Source: Heliocidaris erythrogramma
Taxonomy: Eukaryota; Echinodermata; Echinoidea; Camarodonta; Echinometridae
Assembly (NCBI GenBank): GCA_025617745.1
Contig: CM046855.1
Span: 41,363,663-41,427,662, forward strand
DNA: 64,000 nt
Direction: 5' to 3'
Positions 44,870 to 56,982 of the stretch are shown here, one piece after another; within the stretch, counting starts at the first letter, position 1, and every line of letters begins with the position of its first letter. The position numbers and the translations under genes were made by a program. The notes beneath the pieces are model-generated. The model did not search any database. It was not told where the DNA came from and worked only from the letters and a program-made list of their open reading frames with translations.

Positions 44870-46340
44870 CCATATATGTCAAATTTCCATTGTTTAGTGA
44901 AGAGCCCTTTCCCCTGCAGGCGTTTGACGTCATGGACACCTCTCCTTCAGCCTTTGATGAATGTAATGTAATGGAACTTTATTGCTGTTATCATCAATTC
45001 TAATCATCTAGTAGTGCCTTTGGCCAAACTTGGAAGTGAATGAGTTGAACACAACTCAAGATTGTCATTCAAGCATCAAAAGTATGCTTCCTCATTGCCC
45101 TTAGGCATGCATGTATTAATTTTGTTTTTCATTCTTTAAAATATACCACAATAAGTATATATTGTGTAACTACACAATATCTAAGTATCCAATTTGCACT
45201 TCAGTTTGAGGAATGATGACAGAAGTTCATATTTGTACACAAAAATAAACCTATTGTATATTCAAAATGAAACAAAAAATATTGTTTTGAAAAGAACACC
45301 ACAGCACTTTTAAAAACAAATTTCAAGTTCTGAAGAAATGTTTATGTGCATTGAGATTACAACAAAACTATTAAATAAAAATTGTATTCCAGTTTAGTAT
45401 GTTTGAAGTGGCATCATCTCCTCTGGAATTCAATCTATGTTATTAAAAATTTAATCTCAGGCACAGCATTTTATTTTCCAATCTTCCCCTTCTTTCTCAC
45501 TCAATGACAAGAGGTGAAGGATCTAAAATGAAAAATTTAAGTGATATAGATATTTACCTGCAATTGCGACTCTATTTTTATTATCTGTGCATGTCTTATT
45601 TTTACTGTTGTATTCAGATAATTTTCTGTGATACACTGCCTTTTTTCTGAATGAAGTACATCATTGACTCAGGAACTGAGTGGCTCCTGTATTAAACCTA
45701 TGGAAATGAGAGAATTCATTAGTCAATGGGTTAGTCACAGAGGAAATGATTTTAACCATTGAAAAATAGAGTTCTATTATATACCTGTTGTTTTTACACT
45801 GCTTTCCATTTTGGAAGCTATTAGAAAACTTGGGCATTTAATACCTCTTCCATAATTGTACAGTTGTATACTGATTTGTATATTCGTGTTCATCAGTTGT
45901 CAGCAATTGTGCATTTAATTGCACTTCTTGCTTTGATGTAGATGTTTTTAAAATAAGGTAAATGGTAGTCAATTGTCAGCCCACAGTTGACCTAATCAGG
46001 CATAGTCAAACTTCAATCACACTCTTTAAGAAAAGAAATTGAGAGCTATTTTCAAAGAGATGGTTGAGTTTAATAAGGTAAAGATGAAAAATAGTTTGTG
46101 AGCTTTTGCATTCTTTTTATGCTGGTTTGGAAGAACCTCATAGTAGAAATGTCCCCTAAAAAGGATATCTCTCCAAATTTCCTCATATTTGAAATATGAT
46201 GAGAAAAGCTGAAGTGTTAGACCAAGTATTCATGCCACATTTGTGTAGTCCCTTATACCCATTTCTATGTGCGCATATGAAAACGTCTCTACACAATTTG
46301 TCAACACATAATCCGATCCCCCGATCGGATGCCTCATACA
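44870..46340. other. Intronic DNA, nothing coding
   Basis: AT-rich. About 45660-45740 resembles the loop of palindromic copy 8 (CTCCTGTATTAAACCTATGG, GAGAGAATTCATTAGTCAAT), marking another dispersed repeat. No gene. Confidence 0.45.
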
Positions 46341-46527
46341 ATCAAGGCGATTGTGCTGCTCTGTCAAACTGATCCCCTGGTCAATCTTTGGTCAATCCTC
46401 GAAACACGTGGAATAGTGCTGTTATTATTGCGCGGTACGTCTTTCTGCCCGCGCAATAATCAAGGACTATTCTGTGAGTTTCGAGGAACGACCAGGGGTT
46501 CAACAGAGCAGCACAAGGTGCCTTGAT
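46341..46527. mobile_element. MITE, 187 bp, ATCAAGGC ends
   Basis: The left arm ATCAAGGCGATTGTGCTGCT continues through CCCCTGGTC, CCTCGAAAC and ATTATTGCGCGG. It is mirrored by the right arm CCGCGCAATAAT ... GTTTCGAGG ... GACCAGGGG ... AGAGCAGCACAAGGTGCCTT then GAT. The arms together span almost the whole element, so it can fold into one long hairpin. Confidence 0.82.
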
Positions 46528-47269
46528 TAAAGGCTACGTGGGGGGAAATATATCACATTTTAAAACAAAAGCAATAATTGAACAAAAAATGAACATGGTT
46601 TATTTCAACCAATCAAAACAGCTGTCACATCATCAGAATCAGAATGATCTGAACTTTTAGCTGCTGCTTCACTTTTTGACTGGTTAATTTGGCTTGAAGT
46701 TATCAAGAGCAGAAGGCAGAAAGGCCTTGACCAGCAGTCCTCGCTCCCACAAAATGGGGAAAACATAAGAAAATTAAATCTAAAATGACAGTACTTATTG
46801 TTTTAGAAATGAAGATTGATTCATATGACGTTAAAACTGAAAAGTCAAATTTTATAGAACTACTCCACTTTTTGATATTGAGCTAACATTAAGACAATTA
46901 CGGCGAGTTGAAACAATAAAAAAGTAGTTTCTGGACGCGTAATTGGGCTAAAACTGAGTGTATAAAGTGCGAAAAAGTGTACATCATGTTTCCATATGGT
47001 GCTTTTCAGCAAGACTGAGTCAAAATCATTTTGATGATTCCAAACCCCACAGTATAAACTAATTTTTACGTCCTAAATAAACCTTTCCCCATTGCTTCAA
47101 GACAATTTCTTTCCCAATATCACGGCATGAATAGAACTCCACTTCATCTTTAAGTGCAAATGTGTTTGGCTAGCATGTTCAGTGATTTTCTGTATTAGAG
47201 CACATTTACAGAAATACTTTTCTGGTGGCTGGCGGTTCTTTTCACTGCTAAGGTACTATGGCCCGTATT
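46528..47269. other. Intronic DNA, nothing specific
   Basis: No gene or repeat structure recognised. Confidence 0.4.
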
Positions 47270-47573
47270 CTGAACTCCGGTTTAACTTACAACCATGGTT
47301 TAAATCTGTGGTTTAACTATGGGTAGCCAAAAATGTCAGAACTTTGTTTACACTGTATGTTCCTTATGTTTACTGGATTCTGGTCTCATGCTTTAATGGT
47401 GAAGAAAACTATTGTACTTATCATTCCCGGACAGTTTTAAAAAGTTTGAGTACTAAAAATGCTGATAAATTGAATATCTACTGTTCGAGATTTGTGTCAC
47501 ATTTGGCTGCCCATAGTTAAACCACACATTTTAGACCACGGTTTAAGTTAAACCGGAGTTCAGAATACGGGTC
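47270..47573. mobile_element. MITE, 304 bp, GGCCCGTATTCTGAAC ends, TAT duplication
   Basis: Ends GGCCCGTATTCTGAACTCCG then GTTTAACTTA and, inverted, GACCCGTATTCTGAACTCCG then GTTTAACTTA. The next blocks (CCATGGTTTAAA, GTGGTTTAACTATGGGTAGC) are also mirrored by the right arm. TAT borders both ends (47267-47269, 47574-47576), fitting the three-base duplications of PIF/Harbinger. Twelve bases later the palindromic repeat copy 11 begins. Confidence 0.85.
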
Positions 47574-47584
47574 TATGTATATCT

Positions 47585-47657
47585 TGTCTGCTGAGAGCCA
47601 GAAGGGTGTTAACTCATGTACTTTGCATAAAGTTAACGCCATTCTGACCCTTGGATG
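47585..47657. repeat. Palindromic ~75-bp repeat, copy 11
   Basis: Left arm TGTCTGCTGAGAGCCAGAAG then GGTGTTAACTCA: the closest to a family consensus. Right arm AGTTAACGCCATTCTGACCC then TTGGA, degraded at its end. Loop about 17 bp. Confidence 0.8.
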
Positions 47658-48151
47658 GTTTACATTATGTGGTTTTATTTCTCTATTCAGACTTGAGATG
47701 AAACATGTATGTATGTAGCAAAGACTGATTGCCTTGTTTTTGTCTTTAGTAGATGTGGAATTAGTGAAGAAGGTTTGACATTGAATGGGAACCCTTACAT
47801 TGCATTTCAAATTAAATTCTTGAAAACTAAGCTTGGATAGTGGCATTTTGAAAGATTTCCCCGTGCACTGTTTTTTTTTTTTTTTACCAAATCAGGCATT
47901 GTCAAACTGAATCTGTTACTTTAATACAACCAAATATCCAGGGGTGGCAATTTCTGGTCACTTTCTTGTCAGTTTAGAGTACTAGCATGCGAGGGAGCAT
48001 AGCGACTGAGCGAGAAAATTTTCCAATGTGAATAGTGAAAGTATGCATTTTAGAGCACTTGGGGGCCTGTATAGGGTGCTGCAGCCTTTACTGATTATTT
48101 TTTATTATTTTTTATTTATTTATTTACTGCAATAAATCATATATATCTACC
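47658..48151. other. Intronic DNA before the composite transposon
   Basis: AT-rich with a 15-base T run near 47871. The last five bases, CTACC (48147-48151), are the left copy of the target duplication of the next element. Confidence 0.5.
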
Positions 48152-48299
48152 CAGGGTTCGTACGGGTCATGGAAAACCTGGAAAGTCATGGAATTTTACT
48201 TTATTGCTTTTAAGGCCTTGAAAGTCATGGAAAAATGTTTTTTTATTGAAAAGTCATGGGAAGTCATGGAATATCAAAATTATGGACATTCAACTACAG

Positions 48300-49402
48300 T
48301 ATTTTGTCACTACAGGGAGCGAGAGTCGAGTAATCGATTTTACTCGACTCCGTTCCGAGAACCGAGGAATCGACTCCTGATGTCCAGAGTCGAGTACTCG
48401 TGCCCGGCGGTTCCGCGGTTCCGAGAGTCGATTCTGTTGTGTGATAATATATACGAGCCTTGGAATCGGCCCCAGAATGAGTGAAAGTTTGAACTTATCA
48501 GCGACGCTACTTGGCTCCGCAAAAACTATCACTACAGTGTGTGTATACATGTACATGTGGGGGTATGTGCATCATGTCAGACTGCGTGTGTGTGTGTGTG
48601 TCGGTGTCGGTCGGTGTGTGTACAACGCCGTTAATAGCGCACACCTCATTGTGATGTATTAGCAAGACAGGGAAACTATCAGCATGCAGGAGAGCTTGGA
48701 AGAGAGAGAGAGAGAGAGAGAGCGCGTGAGCGAGCAAGATGTATATTTAGGGGGCTGGGACAGAACATAATATATATTTGCATATCTAAATCCGGTGAAA
48801 TGATATAAAAATTAATGAAACAAATCAACGAAATTTACTCCGGAATGGAAACTCGGCGTTCGAAGAACCAACAAAAAAAGCAACAAAAAAAAATCACAGA
48901 AAAAGAAATAAAGTCTGAGAAGAAAATATAAAATGAAAAGAAAGCTTTCAGGTCTTAAAAAAAAACAAATATATTGTTAGAGTACTTCAGAATTAAGAAA
49001 TATTAAGAGAAGGAATAATAATTTTTTTTAAGTAGGCCTACCGTAAGAGAGTAGGACGAAGAAAAAAACGTAGGTCAAATATCAAAAGCACTGGTCGACA
49101 AGCCCTTCACTTAAAAAATATAAGACATGGAAGAACTATGAAGGAAAACCCCCTCCAAAATTTGAGGAAATAAATATTATTCATGCCACAGTGACGCCAC
49201 ACCATAATAATTCAAACTAAGTTAAGAATAATTATCGTTCGTTAGAATCAAAGAAAAAATGGCGCCTGTAGGTCACATGTAAAATAGAAAAAGGAACATG
49301 CCAGAGCGCGTTGATAGAGTTGTGACACGTGCATAATAAGCCTACGCGTACACGGTCTGTGTTTAAAACATGGCGGATCAGTGTTACGACTCTCTGTATG
49401 TA
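48300..49402. other. Left internal part of the DNA transposon
   Basis: Contains GAGTCGAGTAATCGATTTTA then CTCGACTC (a palindrome around ATCGAT at 48316-48343), a TCGACTC/GAGTCGA-rich stretch to 48435, a (GT)n run at 48588-48600 and an (AG)n run at 48697-48722. The short overlapping frames look like by-products of these repeats. No transposase motif is seen. Confidence 0.5.
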
Positions 49403-49415
49403 TTTTTTTTTTTTT

Positions 49416-50245
49416 GAATAATATTTTTTATTGCTTCCTCTCAAGAACATATTACATTTCAAGAAACAATCATGATAAGTCACATATAAAATAATTTGCA
49501 TATACAAAAGAAACTTAATGAAATACATTAATACCAGTAAAAATTATAAAATTATCTGAAATTATCCATAATTATTTTTCGATGAAAAGAAAATACAATG
49601 CATCAATCGTTGGACATAGATATATAACTATTTTCTTTCATATAATATAGTATAGTAATAATAAAGAGCTTTTTCTTTCAAGTAATATATTATTCCTTCG
49701 TCATTAATATCACATTAAATCATAATACAGTGTATATAATATTCAGACAAAAAGGAACTAAAGAATAGAGTTTACATAGACCAATTATACTTTTAAACAA
49801 TATAAGGTCTTCTTAAAATCGGAATAACAGAACAAAAGCTCCTTTTTTTTAGAAAGAAAACAAATACAATGTATCGATCATTGAACATGCATTTAGAAAA
49901 AAAAATAATTATACATGATTTCTTGAAACGATTCTTTATTTAAAAAAAGATTTAAAAAACTTAGAGGAAGATATACATGGCCCACCCAAACTCACCCATA
50001 CACACTCATCTGATCCACCCAACCCTTCCCCCTCACCATTCTCCTACCAATCACACACACACTCATTCTCACTCCCACTTCTCGCCCCCCCCCCCCCTTC
50101 TCCCTTCCCCAACATACGAACACCCATGCATGCATCCAGTTCCGGTTTGCCTGTCCGTAATGAGTACATAAGAAAAGCAAACAAACAAAACAAAACATAA
50201 CCAACAAACAAAAAAACAACAACACAAAAGCAAACGAAAACAAAA
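49416..50245 (-). other. LINE 3' UTR with polypurine G tract
   Basis: Non-coding. On the minus strand, shortly after the ORF2 stop, comes a purine-rich region (50110-50020) with a run of 13 G (50097-50085) flanked by GGGAAGGGAGAAGG-type and GGGGGAAGGG sequence. It is able to form a G-quadruplex. The rest is AT-rich up to the polyadenylation signal. Confidence 0.75.
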
Positions 50246-53200
50246 TCAAAGAAACGCATCAATCTGTTCCCATTTCCTTAAGTGCACCCCCAATTTCCCC
50301 TTTTTGTTGGCTATCTTATATTCTTCGTCTCTGTGATCTTTTATCCAAGTAACTGTTTTCCGTAGAGATGGCAGCTCGCCTTGTTTTCTTGAAGAAAAAA
50401 TTATGTATTTGACAAGAAAAATTACACAATTTATTAAATATATTCGTACCGTTTTACCCGATAGTCCCGTAAAAATGGATTTCCAATCATTTATATTAAT
50501 TTCTCTTAGATGCAGCTTTTTACTAATGTCCTGCCATAATTGTTTAACTTTAGGGCATTCTAAAAACAAATGTTGGTATGTTTCAACTTGATTTTTACAA
50601 AAGGAACATAGATTATCCAACTCAAAACCAAATTGAAAGAGTCTTTGTTTCGTATATATAGCCCCATGCAATAATTTGTATTGAAACTCCCTTTGTTTAT
50701 TAATAACAAATGCATTTTTCAGTCTTGTAAATATTTCTTTTAACATCCCAGTTCCAAAATCATGTTGAACATTTCCATCCGTAACCTTTAATGTATACTC
50801 TCTTTGAAATTGTTCAATAAAGTGATTATATAACCGTACAGACTTTAAATCGCTAAATTTTTGTATATGACCAAAGATCTTCAGATCTATTTGAAAATGT
50901 TCAGTATCCACATGTATAAAATCACTCTGTATCCATTCCTGTTCAATGACTGAAAATATTTTTTGAATCCTGATCAGGCTGTCGGTGGTAAAACCTAAGT
51001 TATAAAAATAAGAGATTGGTTTAAAATTACCTCCAACGGTTATATCTGATGCTTTAAATATTCCTTTATAAAAAAGATCAGCATCAAAGATCATTTTATT
51101 TCGAAAACAAATACTTCTATTGTTAAAAATTATCGGATTGACCTTGTTCTTTTCGAAGTGTCTACATTCATCTATATCTTGCCATGCTTTTAACATATCT
51201 AAATAAAACATGGGAATACCATTTAAATTCATTTTCTTCATATCATAATTACAAAGAAATATATTTCGACCTCCAATCGATCTAAAAAAGTAATCAAATG
51301 TTAGTTTCCACCCTAAATATTTTTCACCGTACAACAGCCGTTGGATCCACATTATTCTTTGAGTCTTAATAAAAGTTTTGTAGTCAGTTACCCGAAGCCC
51401 CCCTGCAGAATAATCTTGATATAATATTTTCCTTTTTATTCTATCTTTCCCACCCCAAATGAAATTAAAGGAAATTTTTTCAATTTCTTCAAGGATACTA
51501 TGTGGAACAGATATAAGAGAAGAAACGTAATTTAATTTTGAATATACATACATTTTCAATAATTTGATTTTGCCGTACGTCGTAAGATCTCGTTGGCTCC
51601 ACCAACCTATTAATCTTTTTATTTTACTTAATATCTCTTTGTAGTTTAAATCATCTTTTATTTTCGAATTACGTGAAAAATAAACTCCTAGGATTTTTAT
51701 GTCTTGTACTCTATGTCCCAAAAAAGGTAAACCGGGCATATCAATCGCTTCCCCCAACCAGATAAAATTTGTCTTATCCATATTTATTTTTAATCCACTT
51801 AATTTCTCAAAGTCTTCGAAGACTTTTTTCACTCTATCAATTGACTTCATATCTTTAAGAAACAATGTTATATCATCGGCGTAAAGTACCTGCTTTATTT
51901 TTCCAGTATCAAACCGAATTCCTTCAATACAAGGGTCCTTTCGGATATAATGAGCAAGCAGCTCAATAGCTATTATAAATAAATAGGGGGACAAAGGGTC
52001 CCCTTGTCTTACCCCTCTTTTAACTTTAAAGTATCCAGTTGAGTGTCCCCCGTTCATCACGCAGCTACTAACATCATTATAAAGAATTTTAACCCAAGAG
52101 CACAATACATTACCGAACCCAAAAGATTCCAATGCTTTGAACAGTAGTCTATGTGAAATACAGTCAAATGCTTTTTCAAAATCTACAGCGATAAGAAAAC
52201 CTACAGGTTGATACAATGACTGAAAAAACACATCATCTATTAAGCGCACTGCCTCTCCAATATTTCTCTCTTTAACATAGCCCACCTGATCGTAATGAAT
52301 GATATCTCCTAAAACCTCTTTTACCCTTTTAGCCAACACTTTTGACAGAATTTTATAGTCAAGATTTAGAAGAGTTATTGGCCTATAGTTTTTCATATAC
52401 AAAGGATCTTTTCCCTCTTTCTCAATAAGTGTAATGACTCCCTGTCTCTGTGAATTGGATAACACCTCAGTTTCGAAACTCTCATTAAATGCTTCCACTA
52501 TATACTTCCCTAAGATTGGCCAAAATGTATAATAGAATTCAGCTGTAAAGCCATCATTGCCTGGCGACTTATTCCATTTCATTTCCTTAACAGCTTTATA
52601 GCATTCTTCGAATGTTATATGCCCTTCACAAAATGCTTTATTTTCTTCGCTTAGTTTGGGCAGTTCGCTTAAAAACATATTATCAATATCTTCTGTTATG
52701 TCCTTATCTTGACATTCATATAAATTCTTATAAAACTCCCCAATGATCTTTAAAATTTCTTTCCTATCCCGTATCACCTCATTATTGCTATTATATATTT
52801 CCTTGATCACACTTTTTCTTTTATTCGACTTTAATAATTGTTCAAAAAATTGAGAATTTCTTTCTCCTTCTTCAGACCATTCTGCCCTCGATCGTACCTT
52901 CAAGCCTTGACGAGAGTAGTCAAAAAGCTTTTCCAGTTCATTTTTTTTCAAGTCTAGTTCTTCCTGAATATTATTTTGGAAATTAAACGTCAATCGATAT
53001 TCTAAGTCTTTAATTTCTTTTTCCAATGTTTCAACTTTTGCTTTCCTAAGTTTTGCTTTTTCCCGGGAAAACTTCATAATATATTCCCGTAGTTTCATTT
53101 TCATAAAATCCCAAAATTTGATTTTACTATTTATTTGACCCAGCCACGTTTCCTCTATTTCAATAATCTTATTTTTTACCCCATCGACAAAATCCTTGTC

Positions 53201-53992
53201 ATAACATAGACTACTATTGAACTTCCAATATGATTTACCAAAAATGAAATTATCGACCAAATTTGTAACTTCTACTCTAACACCAGCGTGATCAGGTGTG
53301 ATAGAGGGCAGAATTTCGGATTTCCTTACGGCTTTTTCTAATTTTGATGATATAAAAATATAATCTAATCTGCTCTGCACCAATGGCTGCTTCTGTCTAA
53401 AGGTAAATTCTCTTTTATTAGGATGATGCTTACGCCAAACATCGATTAAATCAAACTTATCAAGAAACTCTTCCAACAAGTCTCTATATTTGCTATTTGA
53501 AATATTACTCGCCCCCATATAATCTAAATTATAATTCATAGTGATATTGAAATCTCCCCCAATTATAAGGGAATACTCTTGACTGAATACAGAAGATACC
53601 ATCCTATTCAGATTAGACAGAAAATCAACTTGGGCCTTTTCTTTATTTTTTGTAGGAAAATATACATTTCCTAATATCAATTTTTCGCTTTGGCATTTAC
53701 CTTGTATTATAATGTATCTTCCTTCCTTATCTTTTATAATATTTTCCATCACAAAGCCCGTGTTTGGTTTCAACATCACAATAACTCCCCTACTGTGATT
53801 ACTACCGTTATTAAAAACCATTGTCCCTTCCCAATCCTTTTTCCAACTGCCTTCAATGTCTTCTGTACTGAAAGTTTCCTGCAAGAATATTATGTTTCCC
53901 GACATTTTACACCACTGGAAAATTTTCCTTCTTTTAACTGTATCTCTCAGTCCTCGAACATTGATCGAGACTACTTTTAAATTATTCACCAT
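50246..53992 (-). CDS. LINE ORF2 protein: APE endonuclease, reverse transcriptase, CCHC
   Basis: This 1248-residue protein nicks target DNA and reverse-transcribes the element RNA at the nick. The N-terminal endonuclease has all expected residues: N11 (SINVRGL), Q38-E39 (FLQETF), Y111 (NVYFPT), D147/N149 (GGDFNI), R208/D210 (RLDYIF) and D234/H235 (PDHAGV). A Lys/Glu-rich helical linker lies at about 300-360. The reverse transcriptase has GNDGF (about 478-482), VDFEKAFD (603-610), RQGDPLSPYLF (662-672) and the catalytic YADD (704-707). A C-terminal zinc knuckle C1129-x2-C-x8-H-x4-C1146 is typical of L1/Tx1 elements. No frameshift or stop is present, so it could be functional. The start is the first Met before the endonuclease core. 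It lies far from ORF1. Confidence 0.96.
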   Translation of the reverse strand: MVNNLKVVSINVRGLRDTVKRRKIFQWCKMSGNIIFLQETFSTEDIEGSWKKDWEGTMVFNNGSNHSRGVIVMLKPNTGFVMENIIKDKEGRYIIIQGKCQSEKLILGNVYFPTKNKEKAQVDFLSNLNRMVSSVFSQEYSLIIGGDFNITMNYNLDYMGASNISNSKYRDLLEEFLDKFDLIDVWRKHHPNKREFTFRQKQPLVQSRLDYIFISSKLEKAVRKSEILPSITPDHAGVRVEVTNLVDNFIFGKSYWKFNSSLCYDKDFVDGVKNKIIEIEETWLGQINSKIKFWDFMKMKLREYIMKFSREKAKLRKAKVETLEKEIKDLEYRLTFNFQNNIQEELDLKKNELEKLFDYSRQGLKVRSRAEWSEEGERNSQFFEQLLKSNKRKSVIKEIYNSNNEVIRDRKEILKIIGEFYKNLYECQDKDITEDIDNMFLSELPKLSEENKAFCEGHITFEECYKAVKEMKWNKSPGNDGFTAEFYYTFWPILGKYIVEAFNESFETEVLSNSQRQGVITLIEKEGKDPLYMKNYRPITLLNLDYKILSKVLAKRVKEVLGDIIHYDQVGYVKERNIGEAVRLIDDVFFQSLYQPVGFLIAVDFEKAFDCISHRLLFKALESFGFGNVLCSWVKILYNDVSSCVMNGGHSTGYFKVKRGVRQGDPLSPYLFIIAIELLAHYIRKDPCIEGIRFDTGKIKQVLYADDITLFLKDMKSIDRVKKVFEDFEKLSGLKINMDKTNFIWLGEAIDMPGLPFLGHRVQDIKILGVYFSRNSKIKDDLNYKEILSKIKRLIGWWSQRDLTTYGKIKLLKMYVYSKLNYVSSLISVPHSILEEIEKISFNFIWGGKDRIKRKILYQDYSAGGLRVTDYKTFIKTQRIMWIQRLLYGEKYLGWKLTFDYFFRSIGGRNIFLCNYDMKKMNLNGIPMFYLDMLKAWQDIDECRHFEKNKVNPIIFNNRSICFRNKMIFDADLFYKGIFKASDITVGGNFKPISYFYNLGFTTDSLIRIQKIFSVIEQEWIQSDFIHVDTEHFQIDLKIFGHIQKFSDLKSVRLYNHFIEQFQREYTLKVTDGNVQHDFGTGMLKEIFTRLKNAFVINKQREFQYKLLHGAIYTKQRLFQFGFELDNLCSFCKNQVETYQHLFLECPKVKQLWQDISKKLHLREININDWKSIFTGLSGKTVRIYLINCVIFLVKYIIFSSRKQGELPSLRKTVTWIKDHRDEEYKIANKKGKLGVHLRKWEQIDAFL

Positions 53993-56664
53993 TGAAAACT
54001 CTAAATCTTAAACTGTGACAAAAAGCTAAGAACAGAATTGTGTAGTATTGCGACAATATCTCAGTAAATGGGAAGAATGATGCATTTTTAAATACAGAAA
54101 AAACAATTGTCAATTGAAGTTGGAAATAAGACAAATACAGACGGATTCCGGAACTAGAAAACATGCCACACGTCACAAATTCTCTCCCTTTAGAAAACCA
54201 GATTATGCAAAACAAAAGCAGTCTCTTGCTACAAGAGAAAGAAAGAAAATCGAACTGCATAATCCGGACGAGGACCCACTTTCCCCGTATAGTATACATT
54301 TCATTAACTACATAATGATTTTTTTTTTTAAATGTGAGAAGAGTAAAGATGGAAAAAAAAAACAATCCAACTCTCTGTCTTTCTTAGAAAATACACAAAA
54401 GTACAGAAGCTTTCCAAAGAAAATAATTTTTACACTATTCACTGTCCAAGCGATGTCTCAGAATTGATAAAAAAAACTGTTTTACAGTCTAAGGAGCTTC
54501 AAAAGGCCTTTATAGACAAAACGATTCATCCAACTACCACTGCACTTCATTATTCTGCATGGATGCCTGGCTATATCCGTAAAACATCAATGAAAACATG
54601 ATAGCAATGGTGAAACGAATAAGCAAAAAGTATCTCATCGCTTTTAAGTGAGCTGGAACATTCCTTATGAGAAAAAAAAGAAAAAAAAAAAAAAGAAAGA
54701 AAAAAAAAAAAGGGCCTCCTCTGATGCAGTGAGGTAATTGGAAAGCCGCTTTGTTTACACATCATAATTGTGAAGGCAAATCCTCCTTATCAATCTAAGA
54801 AATTCCCGAATCTTCAATTAATACTACATTTAACCCTCTGCATTGTCTCAAATTCTATGCCTTCCATTTGTAGAGCTCGACAAAAAAAAAAATACCAATG
54901 GTTAAACGTATCTCATTTATATTGTAGGAAAGAATTCGTATTGTATATGGTCTTTATCATTTTTAAACATACAATCACTCTCGGCCAATGTGAATTGATA
55001 CATTTCCCGCCAAATTTCTCCACAATTGAAACTGGTCTTAATTATTTGACCATGATTAACTTGAATAACAATGATATAGTGAATAACATGATGATTATTT
55101 ATATGACCCTCGACGAGTGAAGCCTATGTTATTGTGATCAAGCACAAGTATTCAGCTGAATGCAAATTCTGACAAGCAAAGTGCCACTGGTTTCTTTGTA
55201 AAACAGTTTTAAGTGTATAAAAAACGTCGTGCATAATCATGAGTGAAGAGCACTGCATTTGAACCAGACAGCCATAAAAAGAAACCGTTTAGGCATACAA
55301 TGAAGAAAATGTTCCAACTATATATCATCGTTAATGATAGACTATGGATTTTATAAATCTGAAGAATGTCAAAACCTTCAACACAAAGGGACCTAAATCT
55401 ATCCCTGCAGACTGTCTGGTTCCACGCAAAGCTCTGACATTCAATTAAAAGCAGTCTGTCTCTCTGCAAATCATTGTTGTACAATAAATATATATCAATA
55501 ATAGAAGATTAGGAATATTTGCATGAGGAACAGATAGCCCCCGAAATTCCACAGTCCTTCACAAGAACAAAGTCACAGCAAACGGATCGTACAGTACCAG
55601 TCAGCACTCACCGACCACACCCCAACACTATTCAGCCCAGAACAATAGATTTCGTCCAATAATCCCATTGTTCCGGCCTGAACAGCGCCAAAGTGCAGTC
55701 AATGAATGCCGACCGGCACTGTACATACATTGCAACTATTCCAGACATGCCAACTAGTACGGATTCCTCACCCAGTTTCGCTCCTATTACACTTGATAAG
55801 GGGGTATACCAACATCTATGGATGTCTGGAATTAATTTGCAACACAACATTACCATAATGCATCGCACCTGTCTACTCGAACAACCTTTTGTTATCCACT
55901 GGCATTAACTATTTATGGCTATGGGTTACAAGAACTGTTCTAAATTTTTGCCTGTGATACACAATGCCATACCCCCTTATCAACCGTAAAAGGTGAGGAA
56001 TACGATTTTAGGTTGGCAGCACTGCTATTCCAACAATGATCCTCAATTAAAGGCAGACTATTTCACTACTATCACCATGAACACGACGAACAAAGAAGCG
56101 GACAATCCATGCAGCCCCCAATTGTACCCCCCACAACTGCACCGGCTAACAAAAGAACATCCATTCACTGCTATCCTGTAAAAATATGTAGAACAGGTGT
56201 CACATAATAGCAGTGAAGGGACGTCCCCCTGTCCACCAGAGCCATCGCGGAGGGCAGAACGAGGAGCCGCACAAATCGTTCGCCCTCCTTGTCATCGCGT
56301 TCATAGTGTATGAATCTGAGGTATTTCAAATCCATAATTAAAAGCCTTTCCCGCCTATTTCTTGACATTTAAAAGTGTCCTGGATCAACATAAGGATATT
56401 AGTTGTCCATGAATAATTTGAGTAATAATGATGCAGTAAATAACATGCTGTGAATACATCAAAGTAGAAAATCATGAATGAAGAACATTTGCTAAAGAAG
56501 CAGACAGCCGTAAAATTCCAAAATCTCTTTCAGAAATCGTTTGTGCATACATTGAAGGAATGTTCCAAACTATACGTTCCTCGAAAGAAACATTTCGTAT
56601 AACCCAACTTAATGAAAGACTCTTATATAATTATTTTGAGATATTTCAGAACCATTGAAAGAAG

Positions 56665-56697
<33 letters not shown>

Positions 56698-56982
56698 CCG
56701 TGGTATTGATGTCACGAGTCATATGGCTTAACTTTTCATAACCTAAGCTCAGCATAATAACAAATTAATATAGACATAGAATAAGTGGTATTCTTTCTAA
56801 TCTAACCAATGCCAATAAATTACTAAGACATTAAAAAAACTCACTCTAATCAACGTGAGGTTGGTTGGTTTCTCTTTGTATTGCAGATATTTTAAAAGCA
56901 ACTTAGAAAAATTCAGAACGGTGCTTTTTTTTTTTTTATTTAGAGACCCTTTATACATGTGGATCATTTCAATTGTTCTCGA
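53993..56982. other. LINE inter-ORF spacer with diverged internal repeats
   Basis: No convincing frame on either strand. Segments near 55060-55330 and 56420-56620 share words in the same order (AATAACATG, AATCATGARTGAAGARCA, CAGACAGCC, AAATTCC/AAACCGTTT, CATACAWTGAAG, ATGTTCCAA). A shorter relative sits near 55520-55570. The pattern points to an old ~1.3-kb duplication. A-rich runs on the + strand lie at 54667-54712 and 56662-56690. Such a long spacer is unusual for a LINE and could include a separate insertion. Confidence 0.5.
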
